Shown in pieces: positions 9,013 to 17,969 of a stretch of 64,000 bases of DNA. The DNA comes from an uncultured Kordia sp. (lineage in GTDB: Bacteria > Bacteroidota > Bacteroidia > Flavobacteriales > Flavobacteriaceae): the NCBI RefSeq assembly GCF_947489565.1, contig NZ_CANLEA010000011.1:168921-232920 (forward strand), given 5' to 3'. Position 1 is the stretch's first letter, and each line of letters begins with the position of its first letter. Both the position numbers and the translations under genes were made by a program. Under the pieces are notes generated by a model, which was not told where the DNA came from, did not search any database, and saw only the letters and a program-made list of their open reading frames with translations.

Positions 9013-10044
9013 ATGAATCTTGAGAGAATAAAAAAACTACCAAGCTCGGAAGTTGTACACTATTATAGTGGAAATGATATTATTACGAGTAAATTTAATA
9101 AGGTAAAAGTAAAATACAACAACTACAATTGTACGGTAAAATTACCATCGGGACTTGTAGAAAATGTGTTTGGACTTTTCCGTTTGTCTAGACGTGCGTT
9201 GCGATTAGACAAATGCAATGTATTTACATCAGGAAAATTTTTAGTACTTATCAGAAAGTACAAAGTGTATAGTTACAATCTTGAAACCAACGAACTCAAA
9301 GAAACGCTGACACTAAAAAACTGTAGAAACATATTGCATCAATCCTTATGTACTAACAAACAAGGAGAATTGTTTTTTGGTGAATATGGAAACAACGGTG
9401 ATCGTAAACCTGTAAATGTGTATAAAAGTACCGATAACGGACAATCGTGGGAAGTGATCTATCAATTCAAAGCAGGAGAAATAAAACACATTCACGGTTG
9501 CTATTACGATAAGTATGAAGATAAAATATGGACGCTTACGGGCGATTTTGAAAACGAGAATATCGTAATGAAATCGGATGCCAATTTTACAGATCCTGAG
9601 CGAATTGGTGACGGAAGTCAAACCTATCGTACGGTAAGTATCATTTTCCAAAAAGATGCGGTACATTGGATTATGGATTCTCCGATTGAAAGAAGCTATC
9701 ATTATGAAATGGATAGAAAGTCGTATGAAATCACTAAAAAAGAAGGCTTTCCTGGACCAGTTTGGTATGTAAAAGAACTATCGGATGGTTATTTTATGGC
9801 AGCTTCTAGTGTAGAAATTGGCGATGGTGTATTTGACAATTATGCACACTTATTTGTTTCAAAAGATTTAGAAACTTGGACAGAACTTGCCAAATTTAAA
9901 AAAGACATATTACCAATGCGCTACTTTAAATGGGGCGTTATTGCCTTTGCAGATGGCGAACAAAGCAGTGATAGCTTTCCGCTATTCTTTGAAGCGCTCA
10001 ACAAAGTAGATGGAAAATCGTATACATACAAGATCAATGACTGA
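9013..10044 (+). CDS. Beta-propeller protein with Asp-box (BNR-like)
   Basis: This 343-residue protein has no signal peptide and is rich in beta-strand patterns. One clear Asp-box (STDNGQSW) lies near residue 145, and weaker repeats are seen around VKSD and VSKDLETW. Together they suggest a six- or seven-blade propeller like those of sialidases or sugar-binding proteins. It lacks the arginine triad arrangement that I would need to call it a sialidase. The gene sits 3 bases after the bi-domain oxidoreductase and overlaps the next gene by 8 bases. A cytoplasmic or unconventional location is odd for a propeller of this type. A role in handling the polysaccharide precursor is inference from context only. 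Confidence 0.6.
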   Translation: MNLERIKKLPSSEVVHYYSGNDIITSKFNKVKVKYNNYNCTVKLPSGLVENVFGLFRLSRRALRLDKCNVFTSGKFLVLIRKYKVYSYNLETNELKETLTLKNCRNILHQSLCTNKQGELFFGEYGNNGDRKPVNVYKSTDNGQSWEVIYQFKAGEIKHIHGCYYDKYEDKIWTLTGDFENENIVMKSDANFTDPERIGDGSQTYRTVSIIFQKDAVHWIMDSPIERSYHYEMDRKSYEITKKEGFPGPVWYVKELSDGYFMAASSVEIGDGVFDNYAHLFVSKDLETWTELAKFKKDILPMRYFKWGVIAFADGEQSSDSFPLFFEALNKVDGKSYTYKIND

Positions 10045-10564
10045 TACATTATTCTCAAAACTTGCAGCACATCAAGCAAATCTGAAAAAAAATCAGGCGC
10101 AGCTCGCATATTGCAATGAAGCTTTCCATACAAAAATTGGATACAACGATATTGTATGTAAAAATACGGCTTCAACCAATGCAACATTGCCAAAATACAA
10201 ATACTTCAAAACCATTACACTTGAAGACATTGTAAACTTGCGAGCAAATTTGGATGCTACGAATAAAGACCATCTATTTTGGTGCAAAAAAATATACCGT
10301 TTCTTAGAATTCCGATTAAGTAGTATTGAAGAACGTATTCAAAAAAACTACGCAAAAAAGGAAGAAAGAATCACGTTTATTCAAAATGTAGTAACACTAT
10401 TGTTAGAATATTATACTGTTACAAACGACAGTCGCTACTTAAGTCTTGCGTTAAAAATATTGCGAAAAAAACCGCTTGCAAAACAAGGCTTTCTCAATAG
10501 TCAATGCAATGTGCAATATTCGTACAACATTGTAGTAGTACACAAGTTAATCAAGAATTTATAA
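10037..10564 (+). CDS. Uncharacterised protein of the polysaccharide operon
   Basis: I do not recognise this 175-residue protein. It is soluble, mostly helical by pattern, basic and rich in Lys, Asn and Tyr, with no signal peptide and no membrane segment. ATG 10037 (MTDTLFSKLAAHQ) is preferred to an earlier in-frame start at 10010, because the shorter form overlaps the propeller gene by only 8 bases, as other genes here do. Its position between the propeller gene and a formyltransferase suggests it is an accessory of sugar assembly, but nothing in the sequence shows an activity. Confidence 0.6.
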   Translation: MTDTLFSKLAAHQANLKKNQAQLAYCNEAFHTKIGYNDIVCKNTASTNATLPKYKYFKTITLEDIVNLRANLDATNKDHLFWCKKIYRFLEFRLSSIEERIQKNYAKKEERITFIQNVVTLLLEYYTVTNDSRYLSLALKILRKKPLAKQGFLNSQCNVQYSYNIVVVHKLIKNL

Positions 10565-10574
10565 AACGATCAAG

Positions 10575-11378
10575 ATGCAAAAAAAAGTTGCTTTAATCTC
10601 TCCAAATCCAGCAAGTTTATATTCTACATCGGTGAGTGAATTATTGATGCGAAATGATGTAAAAATTGAGGTGGTTTTTGTGAAAAAATTTACCCTATCA
10701 AGGTTTAAAGATGAATTTTCTAGAGACGGCGTACGTCTATTGAAAAAAATCTGGAAAAAACTCGTGCTAAAAAACAAAGCGTACGACGCATTTGCGAATA
10801 TAGAAACGATCGTTGACTACCGAAAGAAACAAAACATTACGCTAAAAAACATCAAAGAACTAGAAGCTAAAGGTGTTGAAGTATGTTTTGTAGATGACCT
10901 AAACAGCAAACTTGTAGAAAACAAACTCAAAGAAAAACAAGTAGATGTTACGGTATTTACTGGCGGCGGATTAATCCGAAAAAATATTTTGGACAATGCT
11001 GGTGCTGGTGTACTAAACTGTCACATGGGAAAACTGCCAGAATATCGAGGAATGGATGTGGTAGAATGGCCTGTATTCAAAAAAGACCTTGACAATATAG
11101 GTTTCACGGTGCATTTTATGGACAAAGGTGTCGATACAGGAGATATCTTAAAGGTATTTGATGTAAAACTCATCGAAAACGAAACCATAAAATCATTACG
11201 AGCACGTTTTGAGCCTATCATGACGCAAAGCTTTGTAGAAACCATCATAGGTTTCTTAAAAGGAGAAATAGAGCGCAAACCGCAAGCAGAAGAAGACGGA
11301 AGACAATATTACATTATAGACAAACATCTCAATGAAATTGGCGACCAATACTTACAGCAGCAGACACGATCAAAATAA
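10575..11378 (+). CDS. Formyltransferase-fold protein (sugar N-formyltransferase candidate)
   Basis: The 267-residue protein belongs to the methionyl-tRNA formyltransferase/ArnA N-terminal fold. The catalytic set is visible: N148 and H150 in NCHMGKLPEYRG, and D187 in VDTGDIL. It lacks the C-terminal tRNA-binding domain of Fmt and lies among polysaccharide genes, so the acceptor is more likely an amino sugar nucleotide (donor N10-formyl-tetrahydrofolate). The gene is 10 bases after the uncharacterised gene and 27 bases before the heparinase-like gene. The acceptor sugar is not predictable from the sequence. Confidence 0.8.
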   Translation: MQKKVALISPNPASLYSTSVSELLMRNDVKIEVVFVKKFTLSRFKDEFSRDGVRLLKKIWKKLVLKNKAYDAFANIETIVDYRKKQNITLKNIKELEAKGVEVCFVDDLNSKLVENKLKEKQVDVTVFTGGGLIRKNILDNAGAGVLNCHMGKLPEYRGMDVVEWPVFKKDLDNIGFTVHFMDKGVDTGDILKVFDVKLIENETIKSLRARFEPIMTQSFVETIIGFLKGEIERKPQAEEDGRQYYIIDKHLNEIGDQYLQQQTRSK

Positions 11379-11405
11379 GAGCATAAAACACAAAAATAAA
11401 TACCG

Positions 11406-13283
11406 ATGATTCAAAAAATAAAAAGGATAGGCAACTTTATCTCAAACATGGGTGCACGCTACCTTTTTTTTAGAATCTTTTATACGATAAAATCAAAACT
11501 CGGCTGGCAGAAAAAAGTATTTCCAACAAATCCCAAGGAGAAAAAATACATTTCTTTAGAAGATTGGAAAAACAACTTGCCGCCATTTTTCTTTTACGGA
11601 AAAGACATTCCAAACCTACCAAAACAAAAAGAAGAAGCACTTGTAAAAACCTATGAGGAAATTCAAAAAGGAATCTTTACCTTCTTCAATAAAACCAAAA
11701 TAAAACTTGGAAAAGAATACAATTGGTTAGTCAATCCATCTACAGGATATCGTTACAACATTAACAAACACTGGTCTGAAGTAGAAGACTTATCCAAAGA
11801 AGCTGGCGACATCAAATACGTATGGGAAAAAGCACGTTTCTCGTACATATACGATTTAGTTCGTTATGACTATCATTTTGAAGACGATCAATCGGAATTT
11901 GTATTTTCTGAAATAGAAGACTTCATCGAAAAAAATCCAATCAATCAAGGACCTAACTACAAATGTAGCCAAGAAGCAAGTCTGCGCATCATGAACTGGA
12001 TGTTTGCACTATACTATTACAAAGATTCGCCCAACCTAACAGATGCGTTATTTCAAAAAATAATGCACAACATCTACTGGAAACTACATCACATATATCA
12101 CAACATTAATTTCTCGCGTATCACAGTGCGTAACAATCACGCCATTACCGAAACTTTAATGTTATACCTTTCGGCAAAACTCTTTCCGTTTATGCCTAAT
12201 GTAGAAAAGTGGAGTAAAAAAGGGAAAAAATGGTTCGAGCAAGAAATCGCCTATCAAATCTATGAAGATGGTACCTTTTTGCAATTCTCGATGAACTATC
12301 ATAGAGTCGTTATTCAATTATTTACTTTGGGAATTCAGTTGGCAAAACTCAACAATGAAAAATTTAGTGATGTAGTCTACGATCGCGCTCAAAAATCACT
12401 CGATTTTCTAGATGCTTGTACAGATCCGATCACAGGAAAACTGCCAAACTACGGTTCTAACGATGGTGCACTATTCTTCAAGCTTACAGATGATGATTAC
12501 CGATTATACCGATCGCAACTAGACGATTTGCGTGCCGTTTTACACGGATACACACATTTTGAATCCAATAGTGTGCTTTGGTATGGAATTCAGCCTAAAA
12601 AACAACCGCAAGAAGCATTGCCAGAAATTAGCACGTTTGAAAAAAGCGGGTATTACATTTCGCAAGATGGAAATACAAAAACATTTATTCGTTGCGGTGT
12701 TCACAAAGACAGACCTTTTCAATCAGACAATTTACATTTAGATATTTGGGTAAATGGAATCAACTACCTAAGAGATACAGGTTCATATAAATACAATGCA
12801 GGCTTAGACGATGTCAACTATTTCAACGGCGCAGAAGGTCATAATACGGTGAGTGTTGACAAAGCAGATCAAATGCTAAAAGGCGGACGATTCATATGGT
12901 TTTATTGGGTGAACAAAGCAAAAGCGAGCCTGAAAAAAGAAAACGACACGTATAAATTTGAAGGAACAATTCACGCGTTCAAACAGCTTGGAAACAACAT
13001 ACAACACACGCGAAAAGTAACCAAACCTCAAGGAAAAAATACCTGGGAAGTTACCGATACCATTCAAAACAAAGGAAACAGAAAAATATACCAATACTGG
13101 CACTTACATCCCGATCATGTAGATGCTATTGAAATCACCACAACCGACGAAAATGGGAATCCTATAGAACCGTTAACAGAAGAAAAATGGTTTTCTGGGT
13201 ATTATGGTGTAAAAGAAAAGGCAATAAGGCTTACATTTGCAAGCGAAAAGAATGTGTTTAACACTACAATACGTATCAAATAA
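11406..13283 (+). CDS. Heparinase II/III-family polysaccharide lyase
   Basis: The 625-residue protein has the heparinase II/III layout: an N-terminal alpha/alpha toroid (about 100-390) and a C-terminal beta-sandwich (about 400-625). Candidate catalytic residues are N244/H245 in the NNHAITE segment, Y298 in MNYHRV, and H479 in GAEGHNTVSV, matching the family's Asn/His, Tyr, His pattern. No signal peptide is visible, so secretion is not evident, unlike catabolic lyases. Found inside a biosynthetic locus, it more likely edits, trims or releases a uronic acid-containing polymer than degrades food. Family membership is firm; substrate and location are inference. Confidence 0.87.
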   Translation: MIQKIKRIGNFISNMGARYLFFRIFYTIKSKLGWQKKVFPTNPKEKKYISLEDWKNNLPPFFFYGKDIPNLPKQKEEALVKTYEEIQKGIFTFFNKTKIKLGKEYNWLVNPSTGYRYNINKHWSEVEDLSKEAGDIKYVWEKARFSYIYDLVRYDYHFEDDQSEFVFSEIEDFIEKNPINQGPNYKCSQEASLRIMNWMFALYYYKDSPNLTDALFQKIMHNIYWKLHHIYHNINFSRITVRNNHAITETLMLYLSAKLFPFMPNVEKWSKKGKKWFEQEIAYQIYEDGTFLQFSMNYHRVVIQLFTLGIQLAKLNNEKFSDVVYDRAQKSLDFLDACTDPITGKLPNYGSNDGALFFKLTDDDYRLYRSQLDDLRAVLHGYTHFESNSVLWYGIQPKKQPQEALPEISTFEKSGYYISQDGNTKTFIRCGVHKDRPFQSDNLHLDIWVNGINYLRDTGSYKYNAGLDDVNYFNGAEGHNTVSVDKADQMLKGGRFIWFYWVNKAKASLKKENDTYKFEGTIHAFKQLGNNIQHTRKVTKPQGKNTWEVTDTIQNKGNRKIYQYWHLHPDHVDAIEITTTDENGNPIEPLTEEKWFSGYYGVKEKAIRLTFASEKNVFNTTIRIK

Positions 13284-13286
13284 CAG

Positions 13287-14528
13287 ATGAGAATATTACT
13301 AATTCATCAGTATTTCTTAGAAAAAGGAGATGGCGGCGGATCGCGTTTTAACGAAATGACGCAAGTATGGGCAAATCAAGGTCATGACATTACGGTGCTT
13401 GCAGGAATGGTGCACTATGCCACCGGAAAAAAAGCAGATCGTTACAAAGGAAAATTTACCTTCAAAGACGAACAATTCTATGAAAAAGTAGATGTTGTAC
13501 GTTGTCATGTATCCGAAAGCTACAATGTAAGTTTTCTAGGAAGACTATGGGCGTATTTCTCTTTTGTGTTCTCTAGTATCTATGCAGGATTATTTAAAGC
13601 AAAAGGAAAATATGATGTCATTGTAGTGACATCACCACCGTTATTTGTGGGAATTACAGCGTATATTTTGTCCAAATTAAAACGCACACCATTTGTCTTT
13701 GAAATTAGAGACTTATGGCCAGAATCAGCAATTGACACAGGCGTTTTAAAAAGTGGCATCATGATAAAATTTGCCTATTGGTTTGAAAAATTCATCTACA
13801 AAAGAGCAAAATTAATCAATGTATTAACGCCAGCGTTTCGAGACAAACTCATTCAAAACAAAAAAGTACCTGCCGAAAAAATAATCTTCATTCCAAATGC
13901 TGCCGATTTTACCTTGGCAGAAAAAGTACAAGAAAACTTTGATGCTGCTGCTTTTAAAGAAGAATTAGGTTTAAAAGACAAATTTGTCATTACCTACGTA
14001 GGTGCGCATGGTGTGGCAAATCATTTAATTCAATTGGTAGAAGCCGCAGAAAAACTCACAGATACCAACATTGTCTTTCAACTCATTGGCGCCGGAATGC
14101 GTAAAGAATCTTTAATAGAAGAAGCAAAAAAGCGAAATCTATCCAATGTTATCTTCAGAGATCCTGTATCCAAACAAGAAGTATTCAAATACATACTTGC
14201 TTCCGATGCTGGAGCTTCTGTACTCAAAAAAGTAGATACCTTTAAAACCATTTATTCAAACAAAACGTTTGATTATATGTCGTGCAAACGCCCAATTTTA
14301 TTAGCAATTGATGGTGTATCGCGCGAATTGGTAAACGATGCAAAATGCGGAGTCTATGTAGAACCAGAAAACAGTGATGACATCGTAAGAGGAGCAAAAG
14401 AATTAGCGAGTAAAAGTGCTGCCGAAATTCAACAAATGGGTGAAGATGGTTATGCACATGCAAAAACACATTTTGACAGAGAACTTCTGGCGAAAACCTA
14501 TGTAGAAAAAATCAACACAATTCTATAA
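13287..14528 (+). CDS. Glycosyltransferase family 4, WbuB-like
   Basis: This is a 413-residue GT-B enzyme. N-terminal features include GDGGGSRFNEM and the motif EIRDLWPESA near residue 140, characteristic of the WbuB/WcaI-type group. The C-terminal half has ITYVGAHGVANHL and the donor-binding region around NKTFDYMSCKRPILLA. It should transfer a sugar from a nucleotide donor onto the lipid-linked intermediate in the cytoplasm. It starts 3 bases after the heparinase-like gene and ends 4 bases before the sugar transferase. This gene pairing (WbuB-type GT with a PglC-type transferase) is common in capsule loci. Confidence 0.87.
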   Translation: MRILLIHQYFLEKGDGGGSRFNEMTQVWANQGHDITVLAGMVHYATGKKADRYKGKFTFKDEQFYEKVDVVRCHVSESYNVSFLGRLWAYFSFVFSSIYAGLFKAKGKYDVIVVTSPPLFVGITAYILSKLKRTPFVFEIRDLWPESAIDTGVLKSGIMIKFAYWFEKFIYKRAKLINVLTPAFRDKLIQNKKVPAEKIIFIPNAADFTLAEKVQENFDAAAFKEELGLKDKFVITYVGAHGVANHLIQLVEAAEKLTDTNIVFQLIGAGMRKESLIEEAKKRNLSNVIFRDPVSKQEVFKYILASDAGASVLKKVDTFKTIYSNKTFDYMSCKRPILLAIDGVSRELVNDAKCGVYVEPENSDDIVRGAKELASKSAAEIQQMGEDGYAHAKTHFDRELLAKTYVEKINTIL

Positions 14529-14532
14529 AATC

Positions 14533-15117
14533 ATGTATAGAAGCATCATAAAAAGATTTTTCGACTTCCTAGTATCAGCAATCATTTGTCTACTACTAGT
14601 ACCAGTATTTATCATTGTATACATTGCGGTAAAGCTAGACTCTAAAGGAAGTTTCTTCTTCTTTCAAGAACGATTGGGGAAAAATGGAAAAACCTTCAAA
14701 GTGTTCAAAATAAGAACGATGACCGATAAACCTAGAGAAACGAGTCAAGAAATTCTTAGAGGAAATGCAGAAGTTACCAAAGTTGGAGCCATCTTACGCA
14801 GACTAAAAATAGACGAATTACCACAGATTATCAACATTCTAAAAGGCGATATGTCATTTGTTGGACCTAGACCGTGTATGCCAGCTTTGCAAGAAGAATT
14901 CAATGAAGATGGTAGAGAAAGAATCAAAATAAGTCCAGGATTAACGGGACTTGCGCAAACCAATGGAAACATATATCTTTCTTGGCCAGAACGTTGGAAA
15001 TACGATAGATACTATGTAGAAAATGTAAACTTTCTACTAGATGTAAAAATCCTTTTCAAAACAGTACTTATTGTTTTTATGGGAGAAGAAAAATTCTTAA
15101 AAAAACCAGATGCATAA
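14533..15117 (+). CDS. Initiating sugar-phosphate transferase (polyprenyl-P glycosylphosphotransferase)
   Basis: The 194-residue protein has one N-terminal membrane helix (residues 12-33) and the small monotopic PGT core: FFFQERLGKNGKTFKVFKIRTM, shortened here to its key parts FFQERLG and KIRTM, then KIDELPQIINILKGDMS, VGPRP and SPGLTGLAQ. Enzymes of this family move a sugar phosphate from a UDP-sugar to undecaprenyl phosphate, the first membrane step of unit synthesis. It is one of three such enzymes in this locus. Its stop overlaps the next gene by 8 bases. Confidence 0.9.
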   Translation: MYRSIIKRFFDFLVSAIICLLLVPVFIIVYIAVKLDSKGSFFFFQERLGKNGKTFKVFKIRTMTDKPRETSQEILRGNAEVTKVGAILRRLKIDELPQIINILKGDMSFVGPRPCMPALQEEFNEDGRERIKISPGLTGLAQTNGNIYLSWPERWKYDRYYVENVNFLLDVKILFKTVLIVFMGEEKFLKKPDA

Positions 15118-16063
15118 CATACTTGTCATAGGAGCTGTACAAACAACCGCAGTCACAATTGAAAAACTAGTGGAGCATCAATTCAATATTGTTGGTGTAT
15201 TAGGACACGAACCTAAAAATGCAGCACGTGTTTCAGGTTTGTCAGATTTAAGATCCGTTGCAGCAAAACATAACTTAGACTTCCGAGCTTTCAAAGGAAT
15301 CAATCATGAAACACATGTAAATTGGGCAACTGAGAAAAAACCAGACATCATTTTTGCAGTTGGTTTTTCACAATTATTACACGATGTATGGTTGCAAATG
15401 CCAACATTGGGTTGTATTGGGTTTCATCCTACCAAACTTCCAAAAGGTAGAGGAAGAGCGCCAATTGCTTGGGTTACTTTAGAAAAAGAAATGGGATCAG
15501 CAAGTTTTTTCCTCATGGGGAAAGGTGCCGATGATGGTCCAATATTTTCGCAATCACTCTTTGAAGTCGAAGAAAATGACGATGCAGGAAGTGTAGAAGA
15601 AAAAATAAGAATTCACATTCACAAAGCGTTAGATAATTGGCTGCCAGAGCTAAAAAAAGGACATTGGAATCCAGAACCGCAAGATTATTCTTTGGCAAGT
15701 TGGTACGGAAAAAGAGGTCCAGAAGATGGTTGGATCAATTGGAATAATACGGCAAACTATCTTAACAGACTCATCAAAGCAAGCAGCGCGCCGCATCCGG
15801 GAGCATATTCGTACTTTAAAGATGACAAAATCATCATATGGAAGTCGCAAATAGAAAATGACATCAATATCAAAGGTGTTGTGGGACGTGTACTTTTAAT
15901 AGATGAAGAAAAAGGACACTTAATACAATGTGGAGAAGGATTGCTTTGGATTCAACAAACAGAACTCGAATCTGATGCAGAACTAAAAGTAGGAGACAAG
16001 CTAGGATACAATATAGAAGACGAAATATACAAGATCAAAAAAGGGTTGAAAAATGAAGAATAA
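15110..16063 (+). CDS. Formyltransferase-fold protein with altered active site
   Basis: The 317-residue protein has the formyltransferase fold (residues 1-190) and a C-terminal Fmt_C-like beta domain (about 205-310). The usual Asn-x-His-Pro is here G104-F105-H106-P, so the catalytic Asn is replaced by Gly, while H106 and the Asp of D141-D-G-P are kept. A KGRGRAPIAW motif follows. It overlaps the next gene, a PIG-L deacetylase, by 11 bases. This pairing suggests removal of an acetyl group and re-acylation of the free amine on a sugar. It could instead transfer another group or act on an unusual acceptor; the enzymatic call is less sure than for the gene at 10575. Confidence 0.75.
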   Translation: MHNILVIGAVQTTAVTIEKLVEHQFNIVGVLGHEPKNAARVSGLSDLRSVAAKHNLDFRAFKGINHETHVNWATEKKPDIIFAVGFSQLLHDVWLQMPTLGCIGFHPTKLPKGRGRAPIAWVTLEKEMGSASFFLMGKGADDGPIFSQSLFEVEENDDAGSVEEKIRIHIHKALDNWLPELKKGHWNPEPQDYSLASWYGKRGPEDGWINWNNTANYLNRLIKASSAPHPGAYSYFKDDKIIIWKSQIENDINIKGVVGRVLLIDEEKGHLIQCGEGLLWIQQTELESDAELKVGDKLGYNIEDEIYKIKKGLKNEE

Positions 16064-16730
16064 AATTATAGTGGTAGCACCACACGCCGATGATGAAATT
16101 ATAGGTTGTGGCGGAACTATTGCCAAAGCAATCAGTCAAGGAGACGAAGTATATATTATCATAGCAACCAATGCCAATGTTGGTGCGCCAGAATTATTCA
16201 ATGAAGAAGCCATTACAAAAGTTCGCGGAGAAGCCTTAAAAGCACACGAATATTTGGGTGTTACAAAAACATTTTTCTTAGACTTTCCTGCGCCAGCATT
16301 GAATGCTTTTCCAGAATATAAAGTTTCTGTGGCGCTTTCTAAAATATTCAACGAAGTACAACCAAACATCTTGTATTTGCCGCATCCAGGTGATTTACAT
16401 CAAGATCACAAAGCAGTATATCGCGCAAGTTTGGTCGCAGCCAGACCGCAAGGAGCATATACTATAGAACAAATTTACTGTTACGAAACACTATCCGAAA
16501 CAGAATGGGCGCCGTACCAAGAAAAAGCATTCATACCAAACATGTTTAATGACATATCAGATTTCTTTGAGCAAAAACTAGAAGCAATGCGATTCTTTAA
16601 ATCGCAAATCAAAGAATTTCCACACACACGATCTACAGAAACTTTTGAAGCATTAGCAAAATTCAGAGGCGCAACAGTTGGTGTAAAAAGAGCGGAAAGC
16701 TTTATTGTAGAAAGGATTATTACCAAATAA
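16053..16730 (+). CDS. PIG-L family N-deacetylase
   Basis: The 225-residue protein begins with the LmbE/PIG-L zinc signature PHADDE (H11, D13, D14), followed by GCGGT. The second conserved region, LPHPGDLHQDHKAVYRA, lies near residues 110-125 and supplies the other metal ligands. Members remove N-acetyl groups from GlcNAc-type sugars. It sits between a formyltransferase-fold gene, which it overlaps, and a second PglC-like transferase. An N-deacetylation then N-acylation step in amino sugar synthesis is the natural reading. Confidence 0.87.
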   Translation: MKNKIIVVAPHADDEIIGCGGTIAKAISQGDEVYIIIATNANVGAPELFNEEAITKVRGEALKAHEYLGVTKTFFLDFPAPALNAFPEYKVSVALSKIFNEVQPNILYLPHPGDLHQDHKAVYRASLVAARPQGAYTIEQIYCYETLSETEWAPYQEKAFIPNMFNDISDFFEQKLEAMRFFKSQIKEFPHTRSTETFEALAKFRGATVGVKRAESFIVERIITK

Positions 16731-16748
16731 ACTATAAAGCTATATGTA

Positions 16749-17303
16749 ATGATTGGAAAACGTATTTTTGACGTAGTACTTTCTTTCGTATTACTCGTAA
16801 TACTGTTTTTGCCTATCTGCATACTGTGGATAGTAACCTCAATATCATTTCAGTCAAATGGATTCTTTCTGCAAACCAGAATAGGACAACATGGCAAACC
16901 ATTTACCATATACAAATACAAAACACTTTTTGAAAGCTCACAAAAAACCTCAAAATGGGGCGCATTTCTGCGGAAAACTAAAATTGACGAATTACCACAG
17001 CTAATCAACATTCTCAAAGGGAACATGAGTTTTGTAGGGCCACGACCAGATGTGCCAGGCTATTACGATATACTTGAAGGAGAAAATAGAAAAATACTCA
17101 AGCTAAAACCAGGAATTACTTCTGAAGCAGCGTTAAAATACATAAGCGAAGAACAATTACTAGCTTCACAAGAAAATCCAAAACAATACAATGATCAGGT
17201 AATTTTCCCTGATAAAATTAAAATGAACCTATATTACTATCACACTAGAAGTTTTTTAGTAGATTTGAAAATACTATTAAAAACAATACAAAAACTAGTC
17301 TGA
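16749..17303 (+). CDS. PglC-like initiating phosphosugar transferase
   Basis: This is a 184-residue small PGT. One membrane helix lies at residues 10-33, followed by [43 protein letters not shown] and a C-terminal PGITS in place of the more usual PGLTG. It opens a run of genes at 16749-21194 in the order PGT, acetyltransferase, aminotransferase and 4,6-dehydratase, the order of pglC-D-E-F. Its likely substrate is therefore a UDP-diacetamido sugar moved onto undecaprenyl phosphate. Confidence 0.87.
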   Translation: MIGKRIFDVVLSFVLLVILFLPICILWIVTSISFQSNGFFLQTRIGQHGKPFTIYKYKTLFESSQKTSKWGAFLRKTKIDELPQLINILKGNMSFVGPRPDVPGYYDILEGENRKILKLKPGITSEAALKYISEEQLLASQENPKQYNDQVIFPDKIKMNLYYYHTRSFLVDLKILLKTIQKLV

Positions 17304-17355
17304 TTCCTAGAAATTAACACTAAAAACCCAGCAACTACGTTAAAATTTACAAGAA

Positions 17356-17967
17356 ATGAGTAACATCTGTCTATTTGGCGCAAGCGGACATGGAAAAGTG
17401 GTCAAAGATGTGGCAACAAGCACAAATATTGTGGTGGAAGCCTTTGTTGACGATTATCCAAAAAGTGAATTTCTTCATGAAATTCCAGTTGTGACATCTG
17501 CGGAAATGGCAACATATGCTGGAAACAAATTTCTAATCAGTATTGGGAACAATAAAATTCGTAAAGTAATTAGTCAAAAACTAAAAACCGACTTTACAAC
17601 GCTCATTCACAAAACAGCAATTATTTCTCCGTCGGCAACGATTGAAGAAGGCACGGTTGTGATGAACGGCACCAACATCAATGCAGATGCTACAATAGGA
17701 AAGCATGTAATTATCAATACTGCAGCAGTGATAGAACACGATTGCAATATTGGTGATTTTGCGCATATTTCGCCAAATGCAACCATTACAGGAAATGTGA
17801 GTATTGGCGAAGGTTCACACATTGGTGCAGGCGCAATTGTCATTCCGAACATAAAAATTGGAAAATGGGCAACCATTGGTGCAGGCGCAGTAATTATAAA
17901 GGATATTCCTGACTATGCAGTTGTTGTAGGAAATCCAGGAATAATAAAAAAGTACAACAAAGAATAA
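17356..17967 (+). CDS. NeuD/PglD-type sugar O/N-acetyltransferase
   Basis: The 203-residue protein has an N-terminal Rossmann-like UDP-sugar-binding domain with CLFGASGHGKVVKDV, then a left-handed beta-helix (about 85-195). HDCNIGDFAHISPNAT carries the catalytic histidine, and VVGNPGIIKKY closes the helix. PglD-type enzymes acetylate a UDP-4-amino sugar. The adjacent aminotransferase starts 2 bases after its stop and would supply that substrate. Which acyl group is used cannot be read from sequence. Confidence 0.87.
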   Translation: MSNICLFGASGHGKVVKDVATSTNIVVEAFVDDYPKSEFLHEIPVVTSAEMATYAGNKFLISIGNNKIRKVISQKLKTDFTTLIHKTAIISPSATIEEGTVVMNGTNINADATIGKHVIINTAAVIEHDCNIGDFAHISPNATITGNVSIGEGSHIGAGAIVIPNIKIGKWATIGAGAVIIKDIPDYAVVVGNPGIIKKYNKE

Positions 17968-17969
17968 CT

